Source: Oncomelania hupensis (lineage: Eukaryota; Mollusca; Gastropoda; Littorinimorpha; Pomatiopsidae). From it: a stretch of DNA of 64,000 nucleotides. Position 1 is the stretch's first letter; each line of letters starts with the position of its first letter. The notes below the pieces were generated by a model. That model ran no database searches and was not told the DNA's origin. It was given only the letters and a program-made list of their open reading frames with translations. The DNA lies in assembly GCA_036898135.1 (NCBI GenBank), contig CM072511.1, positions 40,176,556 to 40,240,555 on the forward strand, read 5' to 3'. Positions 51,317-63,835 of the stretch are shown in pieces. Made by a program: the position numbers and the translations under genes.

Positions 51317-53372
51317 TCAATGTACACAAAGACTACCTGGCACAAACTGATTATTGGTAGACTTTTTCAAAGGCGAATCGGCTGACGCAGACTTAGGCAG
51401 AGGTCGTAGCTCTAAGCCTTGTTCCTCCTCCTCTCTCCCCGTGCTGATTGAAACCGCCTCGTCGTAGCTCAGCAGCTGCTGGCTTTCCGGGGCTAGGGCT
51501 CCTCCAGAGGGGCTCCTTAAGCTGCCTCCACTGGCGGACTTGCGGTTGTTGAAAGAAGAGTAGGAGGAGTTGGATGGCGAGGTCTTACCGGGCGATGGTT
51601 TACCGCCGTCGCTGCTCCCTTGCTGTAAGGGGATGGAGGAGAAGCTCCCTGCCGAGGTTTCTCTACACAACGAGTTGCGCTGGCTGTCGCCGGGAGACGT
51701 GGCATTGGATGGCGAGTAGCGCGTGCTGCTGCCATACGACGCCTGCTTGGACAGCGAAGGACGGTCTCCGTTGCTGCCGCGCGGGCTACCGGCGTGTCTG
51801 GCCAAAGAGGACGACGAAGACGAGGTCCTCGGTGGCGGCTCTCTGCAGCAAGACCCTTGGTAGCTGTTGCTTCCTTGCTGGCTCATGTTGGAGGAGGCGG
51901 CCGAGAAGCCAGAATATCGGTTGTTGTTAGTCTTGACGTTGTTACCGTTGTTGCCGCTGCTCCCTTTGCTGCTTGGGCTACCTGTTCGGAACGTGACTGG
52001 AGCTAAATCTCCATCGGGAGTCGACGCTGACTCCCCTCCTTCTAGCAGTGCGGCAGGTGGGATGGAGGCGGTGGTCGTGGCCCCCTGGTCGCCACACTGG
52101 AACGTAACGACAGAACCTGAGGCGCCGCTACGTCGTGACATCCTGTCTGACATGAAGTCCTGGCCTGAGTACGGCTCACTCCCACCCGTATCCAGCACGG
52201 AAAGCTGTGACTTAAGCTGGGCGTTTTCTCGCTGTAGACATAAGAACGGGTAACGTAGAATACAACTCTCAGTCCAGTCATGTGCCCAGCTATTACAAAT
52301 ATAGAGCAAAAAGGACCATAGGACTGGAGATGGGCCTCAAAAACATCACAAAGCTGACTTTTAGAAAATGGAAATCCATAAACCACCACTCTAAAAAGTT
52401 CATGGACTAACTTTATGGTAACAAACAGTATGCACAATAATTTACACACATCTTAATTACCGTTACATTAGAACCATTACAGAATAAAACAAGCACCAAC
52501 ACATATTGACAGCAGTGTGTCAATACTTAATACATGTAGGCTAACTACGCCCACGGGAGTTTAAAACAACTAAGTAGGAATTTTAGTTCATAGTTTATAT
52601 TTGTTTGAATTGTTGCAGTGTAACTATTTTATTTGTTGATAGTTTTGGGGTTATGGCCTTCAATCACAACGTGCACTGTGCCTTTAAAGAAAATAAATGA
52701 AAGGAAGTTCGAAACAAATGCAGCCTCCCGGCACAGAGCATGTTATATAGTTGCATAGATACTCCAAGCGTTCAAGAACTAATACAAGGAAAGTCAAACG
52801 AGGGATTGGATGTTAATAATATTGCTTACCGTCAGCTTCTCCACCTTATCGCTGAGACGGACCACCTGTCTCTCCGCCTTTTCGCGCAGTTTCTTTTGAG
52901 CTTTCAATTTCTTGTCCGCGTCCATCTTCACGGAGAGGATAACCCCTGATGAGAATGACAAAGTAAGTAAGCTAATAAGTAAAAAATAAAATAAATAAAA
53001 TAAAATAAATAACCTAATACAAATATAAATAAATAAATAAATGTCCCATTACTTATGCATATTTAAAAAGATCTAAATACATTTTCACAAAATAAATGCA
53101 CGAAATTATAAATTATGCGAGTGGTGCGTCCCAATATCAGCATCGTGAGCACACTGGATAGTTCAACGTAAATAAGTAAATAAATAAATAAATAAATAAA
53201 AATAAATATTGCATAATAATAGTACGTTATTACCGTTGATGATGCGAGTGACTCGCCACAGTCGTAGCAAAACGAGCAGCCCGGCGTAGTCCTGAGTGGC
53301 TTGGCTGACAGACACGAAAGTGAAGGTGATATCCATGGTGAACGACACCACTACTACGATAGCGTCAAACAC
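51317..53372 (-). CDS. HVCN1: Voltage-gated proton channel, HVCN1-like, 3' exons (S3-S4, coiled coil, long C-terminal tail)
   Basis: Three exons join in phase on the - strand: 53372-53234, 52945-52830 and 52231-51317. Exon 1 encodes S3 (VFDAIVVVVSFTMDI) with the conserved Asp, and S4 with the signature RLWRVTRIING carrying three Arg. Hv1 channels use S4 as voltage sensor and pass protons through the sensor domain itself (established). Exon 2 encodes the helix leaving S4 (GVILSVKMDADKKLK) and a coiled coil (LREKAERQVVRLSDKVEKL), the Hv1 dimerisation element. Exon 3 starts RENAQLKSQLSVL, finishing the coil, and adds about 290 Ser/Gly/Pro-rich residues ending SLCVH-stop. An alternative donor CCAG/GTAGTC at 51337 could splice to a small exon at 50871 and end within three codons. 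The S1-S2 exons were not found to the right, so the gene is incomplete here. Confidence 0.88.
52830..52945 (-). CDS. HVCN1: HVCN1 exon encoding the post-S4 helix and coiled coil
   Basis: The acceptor is TTCTCATCAG/GGGTT and the donor CTGACG/GTAAGC. Hydrophobic residues recur in heptad spacing (L, A, V, L, V, L). Confidence 0.9.
53234..53372 (-). CDS. HVCN1: HVCN1 exon encoding S3 and S4
   Basis: The acceptor is TGTTACAG/GTGTTTGAC and the donor AACG/GTAATA. The S3-S4 linker (TFTFVSVSQATQDYAG) is slightly longer than in vertebrates. The 139-bp length ends in phase 1, matching the next acceptor. Confidence 0.9.
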
Positions 53373-53687
53373 CTGTAACATGCACCGCAAAAAACACATT
53401 AGTATTCAAGCACTGACATGTGTAATTGTTAATTAAGTAAGGCTTATTCTTTCTGGTCCACGTAGCATTTGTGAACAGCCGAAGACGACCAATCGAAGTT
53501 GAAAAAACACACACTCCAGTCAGCCCTCCCCTCCCCCCCCCCCCCCCAAAAAAAAAAAAAAGTCCACTTGTACAGCGCGCAACCTCATGTCAAGAAAAGC
53601 ATTTTAGGGACGCTGAGATTTAAAAAAAAGGTTTCTATAATGATATTGATAAATGAACGATGATGAACGATGATGAATGATGATAGA

Positions 53688-53777
<90 letters not shown>

Positions 53778-54159
53778 TGATGGATGATGGATGATGATGA
53801 TGTAGTCTCGTACGCTAATCTATATGCTCGCTATAGAAAAAAGCCTATAAGAAATGTTTAAAAAAAAAAAAGACTTAGAGTTGCTGTGACCAAAGAGAGG
53901 AGTCCTGGATACTTGTCGAACTTTCTACACATACAAAATTATCACTCAGCATCGGTGACCCTCATGACCCAGGAACGACCCGACAGGCTGAGGGAAGTGG
54001 TAGGGGAGGTGAGCTATTCAAAGGATTTAATTTTTGATTGAAAAGTGGGCAAGAAGGGGGTGGAGCAGTTGTTTGTTGTTGTTTTTTTGTGTGTGTTTGT
54101 TTTTTGTGCCCTGAATACACGAACAACAACAAGAAAATTAATGCAGCTGTCTTGGACTG
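53373..54159. other. HVCN1 intron sequence with C/A runs and GAT array
   Basis: Contains a C-run/A-run at about 53525-53562 and a (GAT)n array at 53651-53801. No S1 or S2 coding exon was recognised. Confidence 0.55.
53651..53801. repeat. (GAT)n microsatellite
   Basis: A long GATGAT array with GAACGAT and GGAT variants at its edges. Confidence 0.97.
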
Positions 54160-54275
54160 TTATATCCCGGTCAGCCACAGCGCTCAACGTTAAACTTCAA
54201 TTTTCATTCATTTGGACTTTTATCCCGGTCTGCCACAACGCTCAACGTTAAACTTTAATTTTCGTTCATTGACAT
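54160..54275. repeat. Tandem pair of a SINE-like segment
   Basis: Two copies of a roughly 55-60 base unit (TATCCCGGTCAGCCACAGCG, CTCAACGTTAAACTTCAATTTTC) in direct orientation. The unit resembles the CCCGTCTGCCATATCGCCAA..GACGTTAAACCTCAAT piece at 29240-29300. Confidence 0.75.
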
Positions 54276-54380
54276 TGGCCTGAGTAAGCGTACGATAGTG
54301 CAGAAACACAGCTTTCTATACCATGCACCAAGGTCACACTTACGCATCAATCCGTAACAAATATGCTTACGTAGTTTGCA

Positions 54381-54770
<390 letters not shown>

Positions 54771-55039
54771 GATAAAAAACATATTAAGAGAGAAAAATGA
54801 CCCAGGAATCAGAGACGATAACCAAAAACGAGCAAAACAAATTCTCTGTAACCGTGGGCTATGTAAAACAGCATCCAGGCTGACAGAACCCTCCCTCCAC
54901 CTGATGTGCATTTCTCCAGACACAGACGCACTACGGCGTGCTTTTTATTAAAGCTGTTGCGGAGGCAAATGGGGATCTAGGGTCAATACCGTGGTTCTAG
55001 ATCTTTAAGCCGTTTTACCAGAGTTACACAAATATCGAA

Positions 55040-55365
55040 ATTTCGCATTAATATTACCCTCATGTATTTTGTTCGACAGTGCATGAACTTAATACATGCA
55101 GCTATGCTATGTTTACTTGTATTTTGCTTTCCCTTAAGAACAGTTGTGTTTAATCCCAGTGTATGTGTAGAATATGTGTTCTTACATCAATTGTCACTAT
55201 GCGACATTTCGCATTAATATTACCCCCATGTGTTTTATTCGATAGTGCATGCACTTTTTACATGCAGCTATGCTATGTTTACTTGTATTTTGTTGAACAG
55301 TTGTGTTTATTCCAAGTATGTGTGCAGACTATCTGTTCTTACATGCATTGTCACTATGCGGCAGA
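55040..55365. repeat. 166-bp direct tandem duplication
   Basis: Unit 1 (55040-55205) and unit 2 (55206 to about 55362) share ATTTCGCATTAATATTACCC, CATGCAGCTATGCTATGTTT and TGTTCTTACAT, with scattered substitutions and one deletion of about 13 bases (the GCTTTCCCTTAAG region) in unit 2. Confidence 0.88.
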
Positions 55366-55379
55366 CATGAAGTCGACGT

Positions 55380-56220
55380 AATCAGAGACCGTGTATATAT
55401 AGTCTTTAGGTTTGACGCTATGTTCATTGGCCTGATGTGTTTTTTTTCCTAGGCCTCGTCTCTTCTTTTGTTAACATTTTTCTTATTTTAAACCGCCCTC
55501 ACTTGGAGGGGGGCCTGTTGCACTGCCACACGCTGTTCGACACAGTAAACCTTCTTAACCTTTTTCCGGTGCTGCGCCGGCCTTCTACCCTTGGATGACT
55601 ATATTCTATGCCAGACCTGGTTTGGTAAATTATGATTGGATGAAGGCATTTTTTGCCTAAAATTTTTGTCCTTAACATTTTAATCATAGGGCTTAAAACT
55701 CTGTTTCGTGTGCTATGTTTATCTAGTGTAGTGTTGACGTCGGAAGGTATCGCTCTAAAACGAGACCCTGTTGTTTACGTTATCGATTTCTACCTCCATA
55801 TTCGACCCCGCTCCCTTTCCCACCCACCTTCCATCATTTCCACTCCCTCATTCCTCATTATCATCATCCTCCCCGCCTCTCTTAATCTCCCCCACCTCTC
55901 GCGCCATCTCCATAATAAATGTTACGTTTAAGCCCGTCTTGTCCTTCCTGTCTAGTATAGACCGCAAATATCTTGTCAACAGTCTACAACGTTAAATCCA
56001 CCATTAACGCGAAACAGCAGCAAGTAAACAAAACAGGAAGATTAGTAGCAACAGCATCAGTTAGAATACTAGCAACATAACAGAAGCAGCAGCAGCAGCA
56101 GCAGAAGTAGTACTAGTGATAACAACAAAAGCAGAAATAACAAAACAGCCACTGAAAGAAGAAGAAGAACAAAGAACAAGAAGAAGAACACGAACAACAA
56201 GAAAAATGAATGAATGAATG
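55380..56220. other. Gene-free interval
   Basis: Pyrimidine-rich patches (about 55790-55910) and AGC/AAC repeats (about 56085-56200). No gene is seen. Confidence 0.5.
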
Positions 56221-56224
56221 AATG

Positions 56225-56256
56225 GATGATGATGATGCTGATGATGATGCTGCTGC

Positions 56257-56341
<85 letters not shown>
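56225..56341. repeat. (GAT)n microsatellite
   Basis: GATGAT repeats with a GCTGCTGCT interruption near the start. Confidence 0.97.
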
Positions 56342-56343
<2 letters not shown>

Positions 56344-56427
56344 CCACTTGTATGGCGTCAATAAAATCTCCATGTCTTTTGAGGATATGCTCGATTGAAT
56401 GAAATAAATAATAATTTACACTTTTGC

Positions 56428-56511
<84 letters not shown>

Positions 56512-56785
56512 GGCAATTTATACAGCGCTTTCCAAAATCACAAAGCGCTTTACACAAACAGATGTAAACACAACATGCGTACATTGGTCAATAACACGCA
56601 ATCACATATACATCCCGACACCAAAAATAACTAACAACACTCACTCATGGCGCCTAAGAAAAGGCCTCTCTAAAAAGATACGTCTTCAAGTTCATTTTAA
56701 AAGACGCTAGTGAAGGACTGTGACGGACAGACCGAGGTAGCGAGTTCCAGGTCTGAATGGAGAAGAAACTGAAAGCTCGAATGAA
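56428..56785 (-). mobile_element. LINE-derived retroposon 3' end with (AAT)n tail
   Basis: The (ATA)n array at 56428-56510 is followed by CAATTTATACAGCGCTTTCC and CAAAGCGCTTTACACAAAC, then a body ending near 56780. This is the same architecture as 30434-31150 and 36234-37286: a - strand element with its tail at the left. It is 5'-truncated. Confidence 0.65.
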
Positions 56786-56789
56786 TGAA

Positions 56790-57009
56790 TGAATGAACAT
56801 TGGAGTTTAACACCAACACCAACAACTGGCGATACGCAGATGGAGATAACCATCCCAGGTAAGGATGATGGGCAGAGAACTAAATTAACACTGAACCACA
56901 GAGCAAATTAACGATGAACCACCAGAGCATACTGCTAAGATGGACAGTGGAATAAGTCCTGGGTTTTCAGTGTGCCAGGCAAACGATCTACCTTTGAGCT
57001 ACGGAGGTG
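56790..57009 (-). mobile_element. tRNA-derived SINE family B, degenerate Ala-like head
   Basis: On the - strand the start at about 57005 reads GTAGCTCAAAGGTAGATCG, an A box, with a weak B-box region near 56955 (CCCAGGACTTATTCC). The body contains GGTTATCTCCATCTGCGTAT and GTTGGTGTTAAACTCCAATG and ends at GAATGAATG repeats. Confidence 0.6.
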
Positions 57010-57010
57010 G

Positions 57011-57054
57011 GAGAAGAAGAAGAAGAAGAAGAAGAAGAAGAAGAAGAAGAAGAA

Positions 57055-57119
<65 letters not shown>

Positions 57120-57120
57120 A
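57011..57120. repeat. (GAA)n then (GAAA)n microsatellite
   Basis: About 16 AGA units followed by about 16 AAGA units. The Lys/Arg/Glu-rich frames here are repeat translations. Confidence 0.97.
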
Positions 57121-57715
57121 CAACTACAAGAAGAAGAAGAACAAAATAACAACAACAAGAACAAGAAAAAGGTGAAGAAGAGAACAGGAGAAAGAGAAGA
57201 AAACGAAGAAATGGAGAAAAAAAAAGAAAGAGGAGGGGAAGAAAAGGGAGAGAAAGCAAGGGAGGGCCAAACTAACTAACTTTGCTTTTATAAAAATACC
57301 GGTTACAGTCACACATTTGAGCTATTTATTTCCTAGTTACGGACAGAAAATCAATACTTACAAAAGAAAATACACTTTTTAGGGTCGTGCGATAAAAAGT
57401 AGGGTCGTGCGATGGCGGAGGGAGAGTGTGGATGGCTGAATCGATAGATGGATAGATGGGAAGGATAGATGATGTGGAGAATGAGGGGGAGGAGGAAGAG
57501 AAGGGGAGGAGTTAGGATAGGAGGAGGGGTGGAGGAGGAAGAGATTGGGAGGAGTTAGGATAGGAGGAGGTGCAGGCGAATTTGGATATCGATGCTTGAT
57601 GATGGGGGTAAACCGAAAAGAAAGAGGTAGAGAATGATGACAAAGATGATAGATTTAAAGAGTTCGAGAATGTGCCACTGCAGCCACTTTGCTTGATGAT
57701 GATGATAATGATGAT

Positions 57716-57758
<43 letters not shown>

Positions 57759-58757
57759 CGAAGACAACGACGACGACGACGACGAAGACGCCCGAAAAAA
57801 GATACATTTTGAGTGAATGCGTGAACATTTTTGGGATAGACAGGCGGGTGGAGAAGTTGTTTGCAAGAGGTGTTAAAACTTTTTCCACCACTTTGGATCC
57901 ATTGTCATTCACAAGCACAGACCTTTTTCTATTACTGAAGTGCTTCACAACTATCGACCCAAACCTATAACAATGTCACCGCCATGCATAATTTCACAGT
58001 ACGTCCGCCACCGCCAACAGCACATCAAAGCACTGCTGATGCGGAAGAACCGGTTGACACATCACTTGAAGTTTAGTAGGATGTGAAAGACCTTATTTCA
58101 CTCGCCATGGTCTAACTATACGTTACAAAGCTGTATAACAGCAGTAAGAATACTAGCAAAGTGATGCCGAAAATGGCACGGTGTATTCCCCCCCCCCCTC
58201 CTCCCCAGAAGAAACATTACCGTAACAGTTGTTACGATAAAAAGGACGGTTGCTGGTACAATCGCAAGAAAATATTGCCATAAGAAAGAAAGAAGCAGCT
58301 CTGTAGGCTACATTATAGTCTCACACTAATGAAGTAAGCAACGCAATAATAAGCATCTATACAAAACGATGCAAAGATGGGCATGTTTCTATGAGAGAGA
58401 AAAACAACACGTATGCACAAAAGCACAACAACATCCCATTAGCGGAACTTACAAAATGAGGATCTGGTTGGTCCACTAAGCTTACTCCCATCATCAGAAA
58501 GCTATTATAGTTATGTACACCACAGGGCCACACAACATCACGAAGGCGGCCTACTACATAATGATACAAATCGACGTAAACCTATGTAGGGAATTAAAGG
58601 AGGGTTTATTTTACATGAAGAAAACAACAACAACAACAACAACAACAAAGTAACACGTTACGTTATTACCATTCCTTATTAGTTAATTAGAATCATCTCA
58701 AAAGCAATAGTTCTGTATATGTACAGCAAAGACTCACACAACATCAGAAAGCCCGCT
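57121..58757. other. Gene-free purine-rich and mixed interval
   Basis: AGG/GAA-rich sequence to about 57250, a small duplication (TAGGGTCGTGCGAT twice, 57380-57411), GGAGG repeats (57485-57570), a GAT/GAC array (57695-57788) and unique sequence with no recognised exon. Confidence 0.5.
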
Positions 58758-59358
58758 ACAATGTAACAATACATTACATTACATGATTATTGCTTTAGGT
58801 CCAGCGCACTCCTCCGAGCCAAATCAGGACCGGACAACCCCTGATCCGCATAAAAGATCTGCTGAAACAACCCTAGTGGTAACACTGAAAGCTCTCCATC
58901 AGCCAGTCACTTTACAATAAAGACATCCCACGCAAGGGACGCTGAGCCTCTACTCTATTTTATCGAACCCCCGTTTACAAAAACAAAATAGAATACAAAC
59001 ATCATTATAAATTATCAACAAAACACATACATATAAAATGCCTACATTGCTAAATAATAACATCATAGGAAGCCATAGTGACCACCTGGCAGAAAGCGTC
59101 CAATATTCCCAAGCTGATCCAACAGACCTCATACACAAATAAGGAGTCTTGTCCCGGAAGAGTTTTAAAGAAAAAAGGTAGGTGACTGGTCTAGCGAAGA
59201 AGAAGATAGTATAGCAGATTGATAGAACAGAGCAGGAATGAGAAAGAGCAGATGAGAAAGACAGCAACAGTGGGAATTTAAAGCACTAAATTTCCAGAAA
59301 GTGGGGATACTATTTATACTGGAAACCCCGGCACCCCAACGGGGGTACATTGTAACAA
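58758..59358 (-). mobile_element. 577-bp retroposon family, full-length copy with 12-bp TSD
   Basis: The element is 58770-59346 (577 bp), in - orientation. It is flanked by ACAATGTAACAA (58758-58769) and ACATTGTAACAA (59347-59358), 11 of 12 identical. The 5' end is ACCCCCGTTGGGGTGCCGGGG and the tail is ATGTAATGTAATGTA. Its length agrees with the 578-bp copy at 22926-23503, which defines the true ends. Confidence 0.88.
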
Positions 59359-59862
59359 GAAACCATGTAAAAGAATACAGAGAAAGGCAGGATAGACAAA
59401 AACGTTCGCGAAGAACCAAATGCTACGATATTTCTTTTTTGAATCACTAACACCAGCAGAAAGCAGTAGTTATATATGTACATGAGACTAGGCCCGTGTC
59501 ACAAGGCCTGTTAGTGTTACACAAAGTGATAGGGTGCGGACTGAGAAAGGCATCGATTCCCATTGTTTGCATATAGCCGCTGTATATACACAGTGCTCTG
59601 TATTGGACATCAGTTTGTTGTATTCCGCCCCAGGCCTAAGAGCCATGATAGATTGATCTTCCTGATGGCATGTCTGTCAATAGTCAATGAGAAAGAGAAG
59701 ACAGAGAAGATGACACAAAATAAGTAAGGAAAGAAGTTAGAGAAGAGGGAGAGTAAGAACCAGGAGGACAAGAGCTGGAGGTTAAACAGGAGGAACACCA
59801 AGAAGATAACGATGTGCAGAAGAAAGAAGAAATGAAGACGATGATGATGAAAATGATGATGC

Positions 59863-59868
59863 TGATGA

Positions 59869-59929
<61 letters not shown>

Positions 59930-59979
59930 GTAATAATTACGACGACGACGACTACGACGACGATGATGATGATGAAGCT

Positions 59980-60010
<31 letters not shown>

Positions 60011-60080
60011 ATGATGAAGGCGGTGATGACGGAGATGGCGGGGATGGTGATACTGCTGCTGCTGTTGATGATGACGACGC
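59863..60080. repeat. Compound GAT/GAC/GCT trinucleotide array
   Basis: Perfect GAT from about 59867 to 59930, then mixed GAC, GCT and GAT blocks. Confidence 0.93.
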
Positions 60081-62025
60081 TGATGACGATGGGAACGAGA
60101 GATGAAGATGAAAAGGAGGACGACCTTGGAGATGGCAAGGACAACGCTGACGAGGATGAAGGGAAGAGAATGAGGAAATATAAAACAACAACAACTACTA
60201 CAACACCGAGGAGAAGACGAAGAAGCAGAGGAGGAGAAGAGAATGGAGAAGGAAGAGGAGGAAGAGGAGGAAAACGAAAGATAAGCCGCGGTGGTGAGCA
60301 GAAGTCAAATTGACCGGCGTCGGCCTGAAAAGATGGTGCTGACACACATCTGATTGAGTATCGATCGCGCATGGGAAAGAGAACAAACAGAGTGTCGGGG
60401 CCTGCTGAGGAAGACGCCTGGAAACCTATTACTATAAGCTTGACAGATCCCTGAGGTTCCGTACCACCTCAAGCGAGAACACCCACTCTCCAAACCCCAA
60501 CACCCTTACTTCCCCTCGTTTCCTCTTTCTTATTTCTCTGCCCCTATTCCTCTTCTTTCCGTCTTGTTTGCCTTGCTTTCTGACTGTGAGAACATTGCAA
60601 ATCTAAAACTTGCTATCGCATAGTTACATAAAAGGGCTCTCATATCTGCAGCTGCTATTACTTGGCAAAGAACCCGTCAAACGTATTCCTCTTTTTACTC
60701 CGCACTTTCCTTCTCATTCATCGTTTTTCGATGCATTTTGGCAAGGAGGCTGGGTTGCAAACCAACACCCCCCCAGAGTCCCTTGTGGCAAGAGCCTGAA
60801 TACAATTGAATTGAATTGAATAACTTTGTTGAAGCCCGCAAACCTAGCTATCATAACTTTGCCAAAAAAGAAAACGTCTTTAGAGAGTGAAGTGAATTCC
60901 TCCTCCTTCCTGTTACAGATGGTGGATTCTATTTTCCTGTACTCTATAATCTGTATTGTTTTCTCTGGAGGAGAGGGGTTTGCAAAAACATTGCGAAGAA
61001 ACTTCCAAGTGGGTAAAATATATCGCATTGTGAATCTGGCGTTCTACAGATTGCATTACGATAACAGAGAAATAGGTCCAATACTGGCTACAGAGAAAGG
61101 GCACTGGACAGATTCTTGTAATGATAAAACTAGAATCATACACGTTTCAGAATAGCCAACATTAGTTTAATATGAAAGCGCAATGTCTGTATTTGATATA
61201 AAAGTCCAAGCAAGAGGCTAAATGGTTTCTTGACTTACTAAGCACAAGGTACATAATCCGGCACAGAAAAAATGCACTTAACAGATTATTACCACGATAA
61301 AACCAACATCCTCCGCATGACATGCATCTGAAAAATACGTAAGTCAAATTTCTGTCCATGGAAAATAGTCAAAGTAACGGGCTACATACTAATTTCTTGA
61401 CTTTATTAAACAGTCATCTTCCCAACATTGGTTCAATTTGATATGACAGCACACTCTCTAAGAGTGAAAGTAATGTCAAAGAACGAGACTAAAATATTAG
61501 TTTAGATCCCATACATCCGGAGATATTATTCTAAAATGGAAGTTGACCCAGACAAGTTTCGATTGAAACATTTATATTACATATAACTCCTCAATTTTTG
61601 TGGTAGTTTTCACCGACCGCGAATCCTAAATGGGATCTACCTGCGTTCTAGCTTGAAGATTTACATGCTGGGCGTGAACATTTTCGTGTACTCAAAAGAG
61701 ACAAAAGTAGCGCCTTTATCCGTTTATACTTTAATGTGATATTTTTTATTTTACGAGTAATGGAGCTTCTATGTTCATGAAAGTGCTTCGGCTATTTAAA
61801 ACAAAAGTTTTAAAGTGTTTCTATGTTCATGCAAATGCTTTGGATACTTTTAGAAAGAGGTTTTCAAAGTTTTAAGAGTAGGTGTATAATGAAAAAGCCA
61901 CCACCCCCTCCCCCACCCCACTGCTAGTCAAAACATACTACAATGATAAGGTTGTAAGGGCGACAAGAAAGCTGGGTAAAATACTACGAGTTAGTCAACG
62001 GGACTGCAGTATTAACAGCACCGTA

Positions 62026-62194
<169 letters not shown>

Positions 62195-63125
62195 CCTTAA
62201 TAAATACTTAATAAATGAAACTAAGAAAATTAAAGTTGTCGATGTCTGCAGGAGTACAGGAAATCAGTAATAAGAAAACGCCAAACTGCCGGAAATGAAC
62301 GGGATTACATGTAACATCAATAATTCATCTTAAGACATGATTGCTGCCAGTTACACTTGCATGCACTCTGATGAAGGGGCAGAGGGTAGAGTAGGGTAAG
62401 GTAGGAGAGGAAGGCGACCGTGTGTATGCAAGAGTGTATGGGGGAAAAGTGTCGGCGGTGGTGCAAATGGAACTAGAAAAGATCATAGTGCCGAACTAAA
62501 AATACAGCAAAATCTGCACGCTGAGTTTTGAATAAGTATATGACAAAATTAACAACAACAGCAGCAACAACTACAACCTTACCCCAAAAAATATCTCTCT
62601 CGACAAACACTTCATTAAGAATGACAATTTTTTTTATCTCCCAAATTTGAATAGTCACTGATTATCTTTGAACCTAAATGTCTCCAAAATGTTCCTTTCT
62701 GTGATTCACGTCTTGCCTCGGGTTCTCACAAGCTGGGTCGCTTGCATTGCGTTTCTCCAAGGTCGTCATTAAGTCTCGAACGGAACTCGAGACTCCATGG
62801 GAACGTTACAGCTGCAGGCGCCATTTTGACACCAGTTCCACTTTTGTCGCCATAATAATCATCATCATCTCATCAACATCATCATCATTATCATCATCAT
62901 TGCTGTCCCCCTCGGCAATACTCTCGGTAAGAGAAGGAGAAAAAACTGCAAGCAAATATTCCAGGTTGGACGTAAACGAAAGCTTCATTCAGAGAAAAGG
63001 GGTGGAGAGGAGAGGTGAGAGGGTGAGGGTGGATGGAAGGGGGAGAGGGGGGGGGTGTTTACTGAGAAAAGAAAGAGGCGATGTGGCAAATATGCTAATA
63101 TGAAATGACAGCCGATGGAGAAACA

Positions 63126-63234
63126 GATGTGTGTGTGTGTGTGTGTGTGTGGGTGTGTGTGTGTGTGTGCGTTTAGGTGTGTGTGTGTGTGCACACGTGT
63201 TTGTGTGTGTGCACACGTGTTTGTGTGTGTGTGT
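63126..63234. repeat. (GT)n microsatellite with GCACACGTGT interruptions
   Basis: GTGTGT repeats with two copies of a GCACACGTGTTTGTGT unit. Confidence 0.96.
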
Positions 63235-63835
63235 GCAAGTGTAAATTACCGAGACAGAAACATACAATTATTGAAATCAAAACATAAGTTACCCTTCAGT
63301 TCAATTTCATTATTTGTCTGGGCAATCGCTAGTTTCATAACCACAATATTTCATTGTAGATTGACAGTGATTAATGGGCAATTTGTCACCGGGAAGTGAC
63401 ATACAATAATCATATAAATATGTTATACACCATCAGCTAAATTTCCTTTTCCTCGAGACATTTAACGCAGGACACATTCGGGGGTAGTTCGAATGGGATA
63501 ACAGACCCAAAATACTAATAATAACCAGCTTACCTACATCGCAATAAAAGACGGGAAAAGCCAGTTTTAGGCTACGTAATAATCTGTTCTGTCACTTACG
63601 TAGAAAGTTGTCGTGGCAGTTATGAAGTCTCCAGCAAGAAATCCGAAATAATAACAAGAAGAAAACAAGATGAGCAGAACCATTGGAATGTTTCCAGACG
63701 ACTTGCAAAATGAACTATGATTATTGTATAGCTTAGTTCACTTTCCGTCACGTTAAACTCCAGGCGCACACTCTAACATAGATTGTTCATCTTTCGATAG
63801 AACTGAGTGGCCTGTCCCGCATCATGAGCTGAATT

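Noticed and set aside
51517..52253. Arg/Cys-rich frames opposite or out of frame with HVCN1 exon 3
   Set aside because: They reflect the GC-rich Ser/Gly codons of the true exon and have no domain.
58357..58569. 70-codon - strand frame as an HVCN1 upstream exon
   Set aside because: No similarity to the S1/S2 helices or to the conserved motifs expected before VFDAIVVVVSF.
63600..63720. A - strand segment ending CTAC/GTAAGT as a 5' exon of HVCN1
   Set aside because: The donor is good, but no frame resembles Hv1 S1-S2 or a clear acceptor; it may be chance or non-coding.
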